Below, one piece after another: positions 1 through 10,904 of a DNA stretch of 64,000 nt. A model generated the notes under the pieces. The model did no database searches. It was given only the letters and a program-made list of their open reading frames with translations, and was not told the DNA's origin. This DNA is from Ixodes scapularis (Eukaryota > Arthropoda > Arachnida > Ixodida > Ixodidae). The DNA lies in assembly GCF_016920785.2 (NCBI RefSeq), contig NW_024609835.1, positions 23,873,838-23,937,837 of the forward strand, read 5' to 3'. The translations under genes and the position numbers were made by a program. Each line of letters opens with the position of its first letter. Positions within the stretch are counted from its first letter, which is position 1.

Positions 1-905
1 AATGCTCCCTATGCATTTTCGAGGTTGATGAACCAGGTTCTCGCGGGAACAGAGTCCTTCGCTCTGCCGTACCTCGACGACGTGGCGATTTTTTGATACG
101 TGGGAGGATCACCTTCAGCATTTGCAACAGGTCTTTTCTCGCCTGCAAGACGCAGGCCTAACAGTCAAAGCCAAGAAATGCAAGTTCGGGCACAGCGAAG
201 TGCTACACTTGGGGCACGTTGTTGGCAAAGGGCAAAGACGCCCTCAGGAGCTTAAAGTACAGGCTATTGAGGAGTTTCCTTTGCCGCAAACAGAAAAAAA
301 ACTAATGTCTTTCCTTGGGTTAGTGAATTATTACCACCAGTACATTCCCCAGTACTCTGAAAATGCGAGCCCGCTGACGGACGCCCTTAAGAAAATAGAG
401 CCGAACATGATCAAATGGGATGAGCAGAAGCGGAATCCGTTTGAGGCTTTAAAAGGTGCGTTAGTCACTCGACCCGTGCTGGCCAGCCCAGACTACACAA
501 GGCCCTTCTTGGTGCAATGTGACGCAAGCGATAAAGGGCTTGGGGTTGTACTTAGCCAAGAAAATGACCAAGGGGAAGAGCATCCAGTTTTGTTTGTCAG
601 CAGGAAGCTGACTTTGAGAGGACAAGCGTACAGTACGATTGAAAAGGAATGTGCTTGCCTTGTGTGGGCGGTAGAGAGGCTTCGCTGTTACCTGTTTGGT
701 TGCGAATTCATTTTAATTACTGATCATCGACCGCTCACAATGCTGCAACAGCTGTCCCAGAAGAACGGTCGCTTGTTGCGATGGAGCTCGACGCTCCAGG
801 AGTATTCTTTTTGGTCAGGCATAAAAAAGGAAACTTGCACGCCAACGCTGACTCCTCGAGTCGACGCACACCTAAGTACCCCGTTCGATTTTCTTTCTTT
901 ATCTC
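1..905 (+). pseudogene. Gypsy-like pol: reverse transcriptase (YLDD box) and RNase H, frameshifted
   Basis: The first frame (1-95) covers the RT palm and includes YLDD at about 70-81, then hits a stop after a T6 run. The homologous reading continues one frame over, through the RT thumb (CKFGHSEVLHLGHVV) and a connection segment with FLGLVNYY, into RNase H. RNase H is recognisable from CDASDKGLG, YSTIEKEC and TDHRPL. Near 800-812 the frame shifts again: the tether segment normally read as HIKGKLHANADSLSR is present in the next frame only. At least two frameshifts, so a pseudogene. The T6 run could instead be a sequencing error, but the second break argues for real decay. Confidence 0.8.
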
Positions 906-1572
906 GTTTGCACACTTGTACATACGTTAATTTCTTAACGACTTGTAAATAGTCTCATTCTCTTATTCTAACGTTTCCTAAAAAAAGTCTGGTTACGTAA
1001 GGGACATCACAGGCGATTTTTTGTAGAACAGAGCTCTCGGAGAATGGGGATAATGTTTCGGGCACCGCTGCCGTTCTGTGGTCCTCTGGTCGTTGTCGGC
1101 CTCCCTGCTTTCCAGTCACCTTGGGCTCGCCTGTACTGTTGACGCACCTCCCTGACAGCCTTTCTGACAAGTGTCCCAGTGACCCTCGACTCGGCTGTGC
1201 ACCCGACTATATCTTTCCCGACGGCCGGTCGAACAAGTGTCGCAGCCATGCCTCATCTACCGGTGATTGGCGGAAGACACCAAGCGTCGCCTTCGATTTC
1301 AGGCGGTGCTGTCCAGACGGAGCATCGTCAAGAACGCTGTTTTGACGCTAGTGATAAACACGTGGTGTCCTACTTGTCGCCGCCGAACTTGTTCAAGCGA
1401 AGCTACAGATCAAGCCGGACTGTCTTCGTTACACAAGTGTGTTGTCCGGGTATGAACGTTGGTGAATGTACCAAGACTGGTCTGTTCCGTCTTTTCTTCG
1501 CTTTGTTGAACTGCCGAGGCCTGGATGGGGAGAACCTTTGGTTTTCGATTGTACCCTAGAAGGGGGAGGAGT

Positions 1573-1787
1573 TGTTATGTTGTTGTTTTGTTACCCTCGC
1601 TTATCGACGCTAGCGAGGGCGTCGCCGTCAACCTGCTGCGTCAGCGGCGCATAGTGCCGTGTTGGAACCGATAAAAGCGGCTGCGACTAGCAGCGCGTGG
1701 CACTTCTTCGTCCTGCTGCCGAGATGCAATAAACGCAGTCAGACCAACTACAGTCTCCGTCACGATGGGCTGCCCGGAAACGTAACA
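1573..1787 (+). repeat. 3' LTR (215 bp) of the Gypsy-like element
   Basis: It begins TGTTATG and ends CGTAACA, an almost perfect short inverted terminal pair with TG...CA ends. A purine-rich stretch (GAAGGGGGAGGAG) sits directly upstream, as expected of a polypurine tract priming plus-strand synthesis. An AATAAA lies near 1727. The 5' LTR is outside the window, so the boundaries rest on these signals alone. Confidence 0.7.
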
Positions 1788-2311
1788 GTGGGGAAGATGC
1801 AACAAAATGAAGGGAACGAGGACGGGAGGTGGAATTGGAGCATTTATTAAGAAGAACATGAACTTTTAAAAGATCAGAAAGGATTGCGCCAAACATTTGT
1901 GGTTGAAAGGAAAAGTCGCTGGGGAATCAACAGTCCTTGGAGTTGTTTATTATGGACAGGGACATGTGCTAAAGAGGAAAACAGAAAAATGATTGATTGC
2001 ATATCAAGAGACATTTGTGAGCTAGGGGAAGGCTTTGAAATAATTATTATTGGAGACATGAATGCCCACATCGAGGGTCTGGATGAGTATACGGACTCAA
2101 CTGGAAGCATATTACTAGAACTGGTGGAAAAGCATGACTTAGTTTTATTTAATACCAGTCAGAACTGTTACGGGCACATAACGTGGGAAACTGGCAATCT
2201 ACATTCAACTATAGATTACGTAGTCACGTCACAGAAAATATATGGTAAGTTACAAATAATGAAAAGAGATGAAGAAGGTTCCAGAAGTCTTGGTAGTGAT
2301 CACAAACATAT

Positions 2312-2724
2312 TGCCGCGCGCCAAGTAGGCAGCGCGGCAGTGGCCTAATAGTTATCGCGCTTGCTTCCCACGCGAAGAGCCAGGGTTCAATTCCCGGGAG
2401 TTACGCGTCCTTTTGTTCAGTCTTGCAATTTAATGTTCTGGTGAATTCGAGAATTCTGTCGCTTGTTCGAGGTGCGAATGTTCTAGTCGCCGAACCTTCC
2501 AGGTCGATTGTTCCAGAAGCCAACGCGTGTACATAAGGGGCTCCGCGTGGCGATCTGCAGTCAATATCCCCCCAGCGCTCGAACCTGCTGTTACGCCGAT
2601 TTCGACGCCCGCGACGCTTTGTTCTCATCTTTTGTTTTTACTTTTTGTTTTGGGCACAAGTTCGCCTGATTAAACGTTTAGTTTCTTCAGTTATTCTTCG
2701 CCTCATCATTTGTCATTCGGGACA
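2312..2724 (+). mobile_element. LTR-like solo element carrying a tRNA-Gly-like head, copy 1
   Basis: It starts TGCCGCG and ends GGGACA (TG...CA), with ATAT on both sides (2308-2311 and 2725-2728) as a 4-bp target duplication. A tRNA-like segment fills the first ~90 bases. The rest resembles a retroelement LTR: an ACATAA box near 2530, then an ATTAAA near 2672. No open frame. A second copy sits at 58,544-58,952 with the same layout and the same ATAT target. The 4-bp duplication fits integrase-type insertion rather than SINE/LINE retroposition, so a tRNA promoter inside an LTR is unusual. Confidence 0.65.
2330..2410 (+). promoter_or_regulatory. tRNA-Gly-like pol III promoter (A box and B box) in LTR-like element copy 1
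   Basis: A-box-like TGGCCTAATAGTTA is followed by an anticodon-loop-like TTCCCAC (CCC would read Gly) and a B box GGGTTCAATTCCC. The T arm pairs well, but the acceptor stem does not, so this is a tRNA-derived sequence and not a functional tRNA gene. Pol III activity is inference. Confidence 0.45.
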
Positions 2725-4019
2725 ATATTAAGCTGAATTTTGCCAGAGAAGTAAATGCGAAACTAGACAACGTAATTCAAAGCAAACTTTCTGCAGAACA
2801 AAGAGTTGGAAATAGTTTCTGAAAGAATAAAGGAAGCAGTTTCAGGGCAGCGGTATGCAGATTGGACCTAAGAGAGCCTAACTAGACTTTTTTGCTCTGG
2901 AAATAGACAAAGTTCAGAGTAAACGGAAGGGGAAACAAGGACATGGACCAAAAAGCTGATGGGACAAAGAAGTGAAGCAAGCGATTCAAAAACGTCAGGA
3001 AGCCTCTAAAGAACACAGGCATGCCAAGCGTAGTGGGGAGTCAGAAACGGAAGTAAAAAGAAAATGGGACACTTTTATAACATGTCGCCGAGAGGCATCC
3101 AGTTTTATCAATGCGAAAATTCAGAGAAAGGGGTAGAAATGGATGAGTAATGTAAGCAAAAAAGATAGAAAGGCAGCCAAGAAGTTTTGGGAGCACTTGA
3201 ACTCACTCAATGAAATGACGCAAGCTAGACAGGGACATCAATTAGAGGGAGATGATGCGATACGACATATAGGAGCAGTGATGGAGGAGAAATTTCGGGG
3301 ACGGGTACATGTGGAAGGTAGGAGAACCGAAAACCACCTTGTGACATCGCGGATTTTGGACACAGAGAATGGGAAAAGGCGGAACGAAGAGTCCCTAGTG
3401 GCACGTCGACAGGCACATATGGTATCCCAATCAAGCTGTTGAAGAATTTGGGTCCTAAATCTAAGGCAAAACTAAGGGAGGTAGTGAGCACTATGATAAA
3501 AAAAAGGAAATATTCCAGATTAGTGGAGGCTTACTAGGACGAGTATGATATATAAGGGAAAGGGAGATAAGTCTGATATTAGGAATTATTGTCCCATAAC
3601 CGTGACACCAGTTATTTACAGGTTGGTAATGCAGATCATAAAGAGCAGACTGGACGAATGGGTAGATTGTGATGGCATACTGGGCAAGTTACAGAACGGG
3701 TTTCGGAAATAAAGAAGGGTGGAGGACAATATATTTCTCTAACACAGTGTATAGAAATAGCGCAAAAAGAAAACAGACAGCTCTGGCTGGCACTTCTGAA
3801 TATCAAGGGTGCCTATGAAAAGTGAACCAAAGAAACCTGTGGGACATAGTGGAGAGCTTAAACCTAGATGAAATACTAACAGCATATTAAGGAACATTTA
3901 CAATGATAATAAGGTGATTATAACATGGGAAGGAAAGGCCACGTGAAAAATAGAGAAAAGACGAGGCCTTTGGCAGGAGTGTCCGTTATCGCCTTTGCTG
4001 TTTATGTTGTATCTGAGAG

Positions 4020-4508
4020 GATTGGAGGATAGGCTAGAGAAGAGTGGGCTTGGATTCGACCTTTCTTACAGTAAGCTAGGCCAAAAAAATTCAGCAATCC
4101 TTACCGGGATTGATGTATGCGGATGATATCGTGCTAATGGCTAACAACAGGAGAGAGTTGCAGGAATCAATGGGCATCTGTGGTAGGGAGGGACAGGAAT
4201 TAGGTTTAGAATTCAGTACTGAAAAATCAGCAGTCATGATTTTTAACAATGATGAAGTTGAGAGGCTGAAGATACAGAAAATTACAGTTGAGAGAGTTGG
4301 TAAATACAAGTATCTAGGAGTATGGATATGTGATGGTGCAGAATATCTTAGTGAGCATGAAAAGTATATAATAGGTAAGGGCAACAGAAATGCAGCTGTA
4401 ATGAAAAATAGAGCACTTTGGAATTACAACAGGTATGAGGTGGTGAGAGAGATTTGGAAAGGAGTCATGGTGCCTGGCTTGACTTTTGAAACGCAGTGCT
4501 ATGCATGA
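4020..4508 (+). pseudogene. LINE reverse transcriptase catalytic segment (YADD)
   Basis: GLMYADDIVLMANN holds the catalytic YADD box; KYKYLGVWI further on is the usual thumb-side motif. An earlier remnant near 3782-3820 matches motif A (LALLNIKGAYE), but there the catalytic Asp has become Asn and the frame is broken. A dead RT. Confidence 0.7.
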
Positions 4509-4829
4509 AATCCGATGTGCATGCAAGACTAGAAAAAACAGCGTGGGGTAGTGAGGCTGGCTTTGGGGAAACATTGCAAAACGCCAAACCAAGGAGTACA
4601 AGGAGACATGGGATGAGCGTCATTTGAGGGCGGGAAGCTGTGAGCAAGATAGAATTTGAGGATCGGTTGAGGCAAATGGATGGGGAGCAATGGGCACGAA
4701 ATGTTTTTAGCTATTTATACATGAGGAGTATAGACACAAAGTAGAGACAGCGCACTAGGAAATTAAGAGGAAAGTTTTTGTGGAGTTACGGAAGAGCAGG
4801 TCTCAGTTAGAGATCGGTGGCTAGAGGGA

Positions 4830-5198
4830 ATGCAGACAAAGACGGCTCTGGAAAGCTATAGACTAAACAAAACGGTTATTGCCAAAGAAAGCATTTATGG
4901 CAATTCTAAGGGAAGCTCATTGTTGTTTGAGGCAGGGACAGGTGTTTTGCAAACCAGAATATACAGAGCGAAGAACCAGGAAATGGATACAGTGTGCGCT
5001 GCTTGTGGAGAGGAGGACGAGACGGCTGAGCACTTGATACTCTACTGTAAAGGGATTCACCCTATGCCTACCAAAGACAACATAGATTTAATAAAGTCAT
5101 TGGGTTTTAGAGATAGCGAAGGAAAAGTGGATTTCAAGACAGTAGAGATTACCAAGCAAAGATTCAGTGAATGGTGGTATAAAGCGAGAGAAAACTAG
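4830..5198 (+). pseudogene. LINE ORF2 C-terminal domain with CCHC finger
   Basis: The frame contains CAACGEEDETAEHLILYC, the CxxC...HxxxxC zinc motif typical of the ORF2 C-terminus, then a conserved tail that stops at 5196-5198. This marks the end of ORF2; a short 3' UTR and an ATCC microsatellite follow. The frame is open but is cut off from the RT by upstream breaks. Confidence 0.65.
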
Positions 5199-5394
5199 GT
5201 ATTTTCTTATTAACTAATGGCCAGGGGGTTTTATAGCCTCACTTTCTCTTCAGCGCGGAGTGAATATAGTTTTCACATTTAAATATTCTAAGCTTAAATG
5301 GTAAAACAAAGTGGCTGGGTGGCGTGAGCTACCGCCCGATCCAAAGGGCTCAGGCGGATTCATCCATCCATCCATCCGACGCGACAAAAAAAAA

Positions 5395-5680
5395 AGAAAG
5401 TTTGCTCGTTATGTTTATACAGCCTTGATCCACGCGTTTCGACAGGTAATCGGTCTCTTAGCTGTAGATGAGGAATTTAGCCAGTACAGTAGAACCGCTA
5501 ACCTGGGGTTTTAATGTGAATAACGCAGTAGGGATAACACGAAGGCGTGCCGGTACGAAACTCATTCATATCGAAACGGGCAGGGGGCGGTGGGAAATCG
5601 AACTCAGGAGGTTCCCAGCGCAAGCTTTCGCTCCACGATCCGAGCTGAGACGCGTTAGCCCACTCGGCCACTTCCTCCTT
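5395..5680 (-). mobile_element. tRNA-derived SINE, copy 1
   Basis: On the minus strand it opens with an A box (GTGGCCGAGTGGGCTAACGC, Leu/Ser-tRNA-like) and a B box GAGTTCGATTTCCC, followed by a body shared with 24,460-24,720 and 58,250-58,485. Shared body blocks include CCGTTTCGAT and the CATCTACAGCT region. It may belong to the tick tRNA-SINE family named Ruka; that assignment was not checked. Confidence 0.65.
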
Positions 5681-5689
5681 TACGCGACC

Positions 5690-6970
5690 ACAAAAGGGAC
5701 GCCTCTCTGGCCGCCGCCATTTTTCCGAATCGAGCGACCCCTATCAGCCAGAAATTTCTGCCACCCGCCTAAGCTGTAGAAACCCGGTCAGCGTGGCTCC
5801 ACACCGGCGTTGTGCATTCGGAATTCGCCGGCTTTTCTTTGAAGTTTTTACTTTATTTGCCTGTTTAGGATGCTTACCCTCTGTGTGTCATCTTCCACTG
5901 TGAGAACCAGGGACTATAGTAGGGCTCGTTGCCTGAACGGCCTTCGCAGGAAACGAACGAAGAGAGTGAACTTCAAGGAGCACGCGACGCAGGCAGTTCA
6001 ACGTTCTTGGACGATTATTTTAGTTGAGATAATCTTTAAAAAGCCTTCCCGTCTGTGTTCCGGCTTTCTCGAAAAATAGCTGATACGGTCGGGTCCGGGG
6101 TGTGGGGACAGAATAGACACGGTCGTTCATTTGCTTTGAAGCTATGAAAAAAAGCAGCTCTCTTCAAAACGTGCCCCAAAACACGCCGGATTCCATCCGA
6201 TCGTCGTGAAGTGACTATCGTCGACACTATGTTGTGTTATCTGAGATCTTTCTCAAATCCTGTTCAAATAACGCGGCACCATGGGGTACGTACAATATAT
6301 GTTGTTCGATTGATGAGACTCGTTGAATTTCATGTTGTGGGCGGGGAATATTCATGCAGTTCGGATATCGTGTGTAGTCAAATATTTTCGACGGTTAAGA
6401 CCTCTGTAGACTGAGACGGCTCAGTGTATGGTGCCGTAAAAAGATCAACATGATATGAAACAAACATTCCAGTTGCATTTGTTCTGCCGCGCATGGACTC
6501 ACCAAAACAGCTTTCATTTCTTCGTTTTTGTTCCCAAAAATAGTACGATGCATTCTTAAAAACCCCGAGAAATTCTATTCGCCATAGAACACAAAACACA
6601 AAATAGAACGCGGCAATTTAGCCTCCACCAACGTCCGGAAGTGCGCCTACGCAAGCTGCCACAGCCCACTAACTAGAAAACCCACAGCCCAGCACAGTCG
6701 GGCAACACTGACGTATCCTCTCAAAACCAGGGAGGCGCGCGCTGTAAATCGCTTCGTTCGAGACTGCCGCTGGAAAGGTCTGTAGCGTCCGCGAGAAGCG
6801 ACCATTTGTTGCTGACGTGAAGCGGTGTCCTAGCGTCCCACCAGGCATGATCGACAGGCGCAGACTAGCTTCTGCCAGCCGCCCCCACCCCCCTTACCCC
6901 CAGCGTCTGTCCACGGGCACTCGCAGAGCGTCTGAAAGGACGCAATGTAAAGAAGAGCGGAAACGCGACC
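5690..6970. other. No recognisable gene
   Basis: Short overlapping frames only, none with a domain, splice context or start context I can support. No repeat with visible ends. Probably intergenic sequence or old repeat remains. Confidence 0.4.
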
Positions 6971-6973
6971 TAA

Positions 6974-7558
6974 TGGTACGTTTACACTTGCGGATCCGCT
7001 AGCGGATCCGCCCAGCTTTTGCCGCTGGGGCGAAACGCTGGGCGGAAAACGCGGCGGCGAGCCGTTTTGGTCCAGGTCTATTTCTGCCGCCGAACGAGGC
7101 GTTTCGCTGACCGGAAGTGACATTAGGGAGTTTTCGTAGACCGCGCTGCCCTTTCCGCTAAGCGTTCCGCAACGAAGAAGTTGCTACTGCGCCTGCGCGC
7201 CGATAGCCTTGACTGTGGAGTTCCCGCTATCGTAGCGGGTTGCGGAGGGCCTTGCGGGACAGCGAAAACGATCTACAAAAACTCCCTATTCTTGCGCGGC
7301 GCGACGGTGCCTACGTCACGAGTACGCGTTCTTCCGGGAGCAGCAACGCCCGGGAGAGAGAGAGAGAGAGAGCCGAGGCGGGAACTCTCGCGCCTTCTCG
7401 TCATATTTGACGAGACGTTACGGGAACCGCTGCCGCAGCCGGCGCTGCCGCCACTGCTCGAAGGAAATAGATGTAAACACAACCCGCTCGTCGCCGCCGC
7501 CGCCGGGAGCGGATCCGCTCGCGCGGCAGCGGATTTCTTTTCAGATGTAAACGTACCA
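6974..7558. mobile_element. PIF/Harbinger-like MITE (585 bp), TAA target duplication
   Basis: The ends are perfect 13-bp inverted repeats (TGGTACGTTTACA and its complement), flanked by TAA at 6971-6973 and 7559-7561. Subterminal GCGGATCCGC palindromes occur near both ends, two on the left and one on the right. A (GA)n run lies at 7351-7370. No transposase; the 126-residue plus frame and the minus frame inside are GC-rich chance frames. The 3-bp TWA duplication fits PIF/Harbinger. Confidence 0.75.
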
Positions 7559-7561
7559 TAA

Positions 7562-8517
7562 GAGAGTCCTAATTCGCTCAAAACTTGAAAGCTTCGGGTC
7601 AATTTCCTGGGGGCCGGGTTCCGTCGGCAGACATGGCGGCGGCCTTTCCGCTCGCTTCGGAGCAAATTCGCCATGGTCGCCGCAATATTAGCCACGTTCA
7701 TTGCCATTGAATGGCGCAGCCGGTTTTCGCTTCGCTTTATCTCGCTCAAGTCACAACGAACGACCGGTGGGATCGCCCCATTTTAAAGATCGTCTTCTGA
7801 TTCCTGCCGTTCTTAAGCCTAAAGAGACTGTGTCACCAGTGACATAGCAACGCATCGCTAATCGGCGGCTTCCAGCGGATTTCACTTGAGCCACGATACC
7901 TGTAACTTAATTAGAAACAAGTCTTCGAAGGCCTCAAGTTCACTTCAGCTCAGATTTAAATAAAGCAACTGCTTGCAGGGTATGTTCGCTTGCGTTCTTT
8001 TTTTTTTTTTTCGGCATAGTTGAGGGCCTAAATCTTGGAACGCCAAGAAAATTCAAGAACGAGCGCTATATAACAGTGCTATGGATTGGATGGTTTTGAC
8101 TGAATACTGCCAACAATATTTATACTGATTTTAGATTGTCTCTTGTTTTAGCTGGCTCGATTTGGTTTTACCTTAACTCTTATTTGTAAACAAAAAGTGC
8201 TTGCTAAGCGCATATTTTTTACGTTTTTTTATAGTTCTCTTTTTTTATTATTACGTTCCTTAGCCGCACTGGCGCTACAAACGGGAAACGTAAGCGCGCC
8301 GCGCTGCGTTGCAAAAAAGAAAGAAAAAAACCTTGTTGCGTTTGGGTTCTCCAAATTCTCAGGGGAACCCAAGCGTTGGGGCACCCTATTATAAAACTCT
8401 CAATTTCTGCTTGGTTAAAGAGAGAGCCGAGCTACCGCGGTATTCCATGCGACGTCTACATCTCCTGGTCGCTTGTGTATACGCTCTTCCCTTTGCTAAA
8501 GCACGAACGAACGTGCA
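7562..8517. other. No recognisable gene
   Basis: AT-rich, with a T12 run near 8000 and several short frames that overlap each other on both strands. Nothing with conserved motifs. Confidence 0.35.
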
Positions 8518-8519
8518 TA

Positions 8520-8663
8520 AAGGGGTTTTCACACGAGGGAGAAATCCCGGGGATTTCTCCCCGGCACACGCATGCCACGACGAAAACGTCAGGCTTTGCG
8601 ATGTGCAAAAGCCTTGCGTTTTTGTCTCGTGATGCGCGCGTGCCGGGGGTGTGAATACCCCTT
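8520..8663. mobile_element. Short MITE (144 bp), TA target duplication
   Basis: Termini AAGGGGTTTTCACAC and AAGGGGTATTCACAC (inverted) differ at one base, with TA at 8518-8519 and 8664-8665, as for Tc1/mariner-type elements. Near the left end GGAGAAATCCC is followed at once by its near-complement GGGGATTTCTCC, which would fold into a hairpin. No coding capacity. Confidence 0.7.
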
Positions 8664-8966
8664 TAGGGTCAAGGGTTCCGTGTTTTCGGTAAATAGTGAT
8701 AAGCCCCGACTCTTAAAGGGACACTGACAGGGTATTTATGCTCGCCGAGGTCTTTAGCTGTACGTGACATATGAGAGCCCAAATACCCAGAACAGAATTT
8801 GCGGCTCGAAATTCGGTTTCTTTCCGCCCGAAAACCGTCGATCGAGAACTGGCCGGTTTGAGTCGCGCTCACTCTTTTTTTCGTGGTCACGGGCCGTTTT
8901 TTAAGGTTTCGAAGTGACCACCAAATTTATTCAAATTCGTGGGTCTTTGAAGGCACACAGTCAATA

Positions 8967-10173
8967 TTAAAAATAGAAAAAAAATGGATGGAACCCATTT
9001 TTTGTGGCTTCCAAAAAGCTGCAAATACGTTGATTGAAAAAAGGTTGCACAGATAACCGGCAGTACAGACCCTTTCCGAAATTCAGTCTGGCCACTTCAA
9101 TAGCTATCATCATTGTCATCGTGACAGTCTTTAAAAGTACGGCTGGCCACATTGTACGAGGAAGACGCCGCCAACGCCGCCATGAACATCTACGGCATCG
9201 CGAGTACGAGCACTGCTGCTGCTGGCAGTCTAACAGTCTCGTGGACCAGACGTTTGTCGCCCATTTCAGACTTTCAGCCCGGTCGAGGACTGCGCCTGTG
9301 GCAGCATTAACGCAGTCGTCGATGCTACAATCGTTTACTACGCTGTCTTCAGTTGCGACTGCGTGGCACATGAAGTCAGCGGTGAAGTCTTCCATAGCGT
9401 TGACAGTGACGATTTCGCCGCTTGCATTCTTCTGGCTCGACGCCCCAGGTGCCGCGTGTCCACCGGTCAGATCGGCGAATGCGTAGCTTGCCTCTTCACT
9501 AGCGGGTTCGCTCACCGCGTCTTGACTGCTCGGATCGGCGATTGCGTCCTTCGTCACTCCGGCATCAGCGGCAGAAAACTTCGGCGTTGACGGCGGCGCC
9601 TGTCGTACTCGTGGTTTCTTTCTGGGCGGCCTTTTCTCGACGTTGAAAGCAAAGATGCTTGGCGTCTGAGGTAGCGGCGTTTACTAGCGACGTTCTGAGT
9701 GTAGTCACCCTCTCGAAAGTGTCCTGAGCAAATCTTAATGTACTTCGTAATGAAGAAGTGCTTGCCTTCGTCACGTTTTATTGCAACAACCCATTTTTTT
9801 CGGAGAGCGGGGTCAGATGGGATGCCGAACAAAAATACCTTAAAAAAAAAAAGTATACAAATTCGCGAGAGGTCACATAAAATGCCCGAATGTTAACGTT
9901 CTCTCGATCCCCCAAGCCCAGCAACATCGCTTCTGTTTACAAAAAGAAAAGGGTGCAGGTGCATGCTCCCTTCCGTCACGCTAGCGCTTGAGAAGCAGCA
10001 CGAGACGGCTTATATCATTCCATGCTACTAATCTGGCGGGATCTCTTCCGTTTCGATTGTCGCAGCGGTCGCGTGCGTGCACCACCCAACCGCGAGCGCA
10101 CCGCCCAACCTCGAGGCAGAGGCATCCTTGAGTCCTTTTTGCTTACACAGCGGCACACAGCAATGAAAAGGCA
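8967..10173 (-). pseudogene. THAP-domain protein gene, frameshifted
   Basis: Read on the minus strand. A first exon starting at 10,173 encodes MPFHCCVPLCKQKG, the N-terminal CxxxC half of a C2CH THAP zinc finger. After an intron whose T-rich acceptor ends near 9,840, a second exon encodes FGIPSDPALRKKW and ICSGHF, which supplies the second Cys-His pair. At about 9,680 the frame shifts: the AVPTIF-like closing box (PSIFAF) and an acidic, Ser/Ala-rich tail lie one frame over and run to about 9,260. The exon 1 donor is not resolved. THAP domains bind DNA and occur in P-element-like transposases and in host factors; which of these applies here is unknown. Downstream of 9,260 the frame is low-complexity and probably broken again. 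Confidence 0.6.
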
Positions 10174-10846
10174 TCGCAGAAGCAGAGTGTGTCGAAGTAT
10201 CAGCCGCGCAACACCTTCTGTGGCCGCAGTGGTGGCAGTGGTGTCGGTGATGTAGGGTACGTTGAGCAAGCGCCGATGCGACCATACATGATTATGGCGG
10301 ACGCACGCCGCACCACGCCCACCTGCGAAGCTTTGCAACCGTTCCGGTAGATGGCGCTGAATTTGTAAAAGGGTCTATTCTGTGCGTTTACTGCATGATT
10401 CTCAACATTCATGGCGTCGTTTCGCGTAGCGTGGGACTACGGATGGCAGCGGACGACGGGCGTGGGACCTCTACTTCAGAACTGTCGTTCACGATACCAG
10501 CGTATTCTGTCTTCCTTCAAAGGAGAAATTTTTGGCCGATCGAAAGAATTAATATTCACCCCGGACGACACGCCCGACCAGCAAGCCGATTGCACGAAGA
10601 CGTCGCCGAGCCGTCGTCTGTTCTCGTGGCTTAAGACACCGCTCGCTCAAACATCAAGCACGAAGTGCGTACTTCGAGTTGAATACGCACGCTTACGGTT
10701 CCTTTACTAGGTGCAAATGTGGCCAATGCGTGGTGCTGCCCGACTTGAAGCCGGAAATGCATGTGCGGGAGAGGAATCGGCAGCAAACTTTCCGACATAC
10801 ACTCGACCGGCTCCATTACTACGAGCGAAACAGTTCCTTCCGTAGC
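10174..10846. other. Left flank of the LINE; no recognisable gene
   Basis: No supported gene. The segment ends with the left copy of the 14-bp target duplication (10,833-10,846) of the LINE that follows. Sequence upstream of the duplication does not continue the tRNA-like fold beyond the first dozen bases. Confidence 0.4.
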
Positions 10847-10904
10847 CAAGGGGAGGAAGTGGCCGACGATTCCGCTTCTGGCAATCGTGCTGTTCGGACG
10901 CGTG

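Larger units (their letters stand above)
1..1787 (+). mobile_element. Ty3/Gypsy-like LTR retrotransposon, 3' part, decayed
   Basis: The window opens inside a pol gene and runs through RNase H, a polypurine tract (about 1559-1571) and a 3' LTR. The RT YLDD box, the RNase H domain and the TG...CA LTR right after a purine tract show the class. Only about 670 bases separate the end of RNase H from the polypurine tract, and I see no integrase motifs there (no HHCC finger or DDE core), so the integrase region is deleted or unrecognisable. Several frameshifts make it non-autonomous. The 5' end lies outside the window. Confidence 0.8.
1884..2790 (+). pseudogene. LINE endonuclease domain, split by insertion
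   Basis: The EN frame gives GDMNAHI (metal/active-site strand), a conserved STIDYVV block and GSDHK (catalytic Asp-His pair). It stops at 2311, where an LTR-like element enters, and resumes in the same frame at 2725. Deleting the insert plus one ATAT copy joins a His-Ile-Lys-Leu reading through the insertion point, which shows the LINE was older than the insert. Upstream of 1975 the frame shifts, so the N-terminus is broken too. Confidence 0.65.
1811..5385 (+). mobile_element. Decayed non-LTR retrotransposon (EN + RT + C-terminal CCHC), interrupted by an LTR-like insertion
   Basis: Pieces in order: an apurinic-type endonuclease (GDMNAHI, STIDYVV, GSDHK), a linker (about 2729-3440), an RT with YADD, and a C-terminal CxxC...HxxxxC finger. 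Stops and frameshifts are spread through the linker and early RT (3460-4080), so the copy is old. Its 3' end has a conserved non-coding tail (5316-5356) ending in a short ATCC microsatellite. The 5' end appears truncated; the start given is where EN-like coding first becomes plausible. The clade is not assignable by eye; the architecture fits the I/R1/ingi-type branch. Confidence 0.7.

Noticed and set aside
7181..7749. Frames of 126 (+) and 158 (-) residues
   Set aside because: Mostly within the 585-bp MITE or overlapping its border; GC-rich, overlapping and domainless.
9034..9486. 150-residue plus-strand frame
   Set aside because: Antisense to the THAP pseudogene exon; its openness mirrors the real minus coding sequence.
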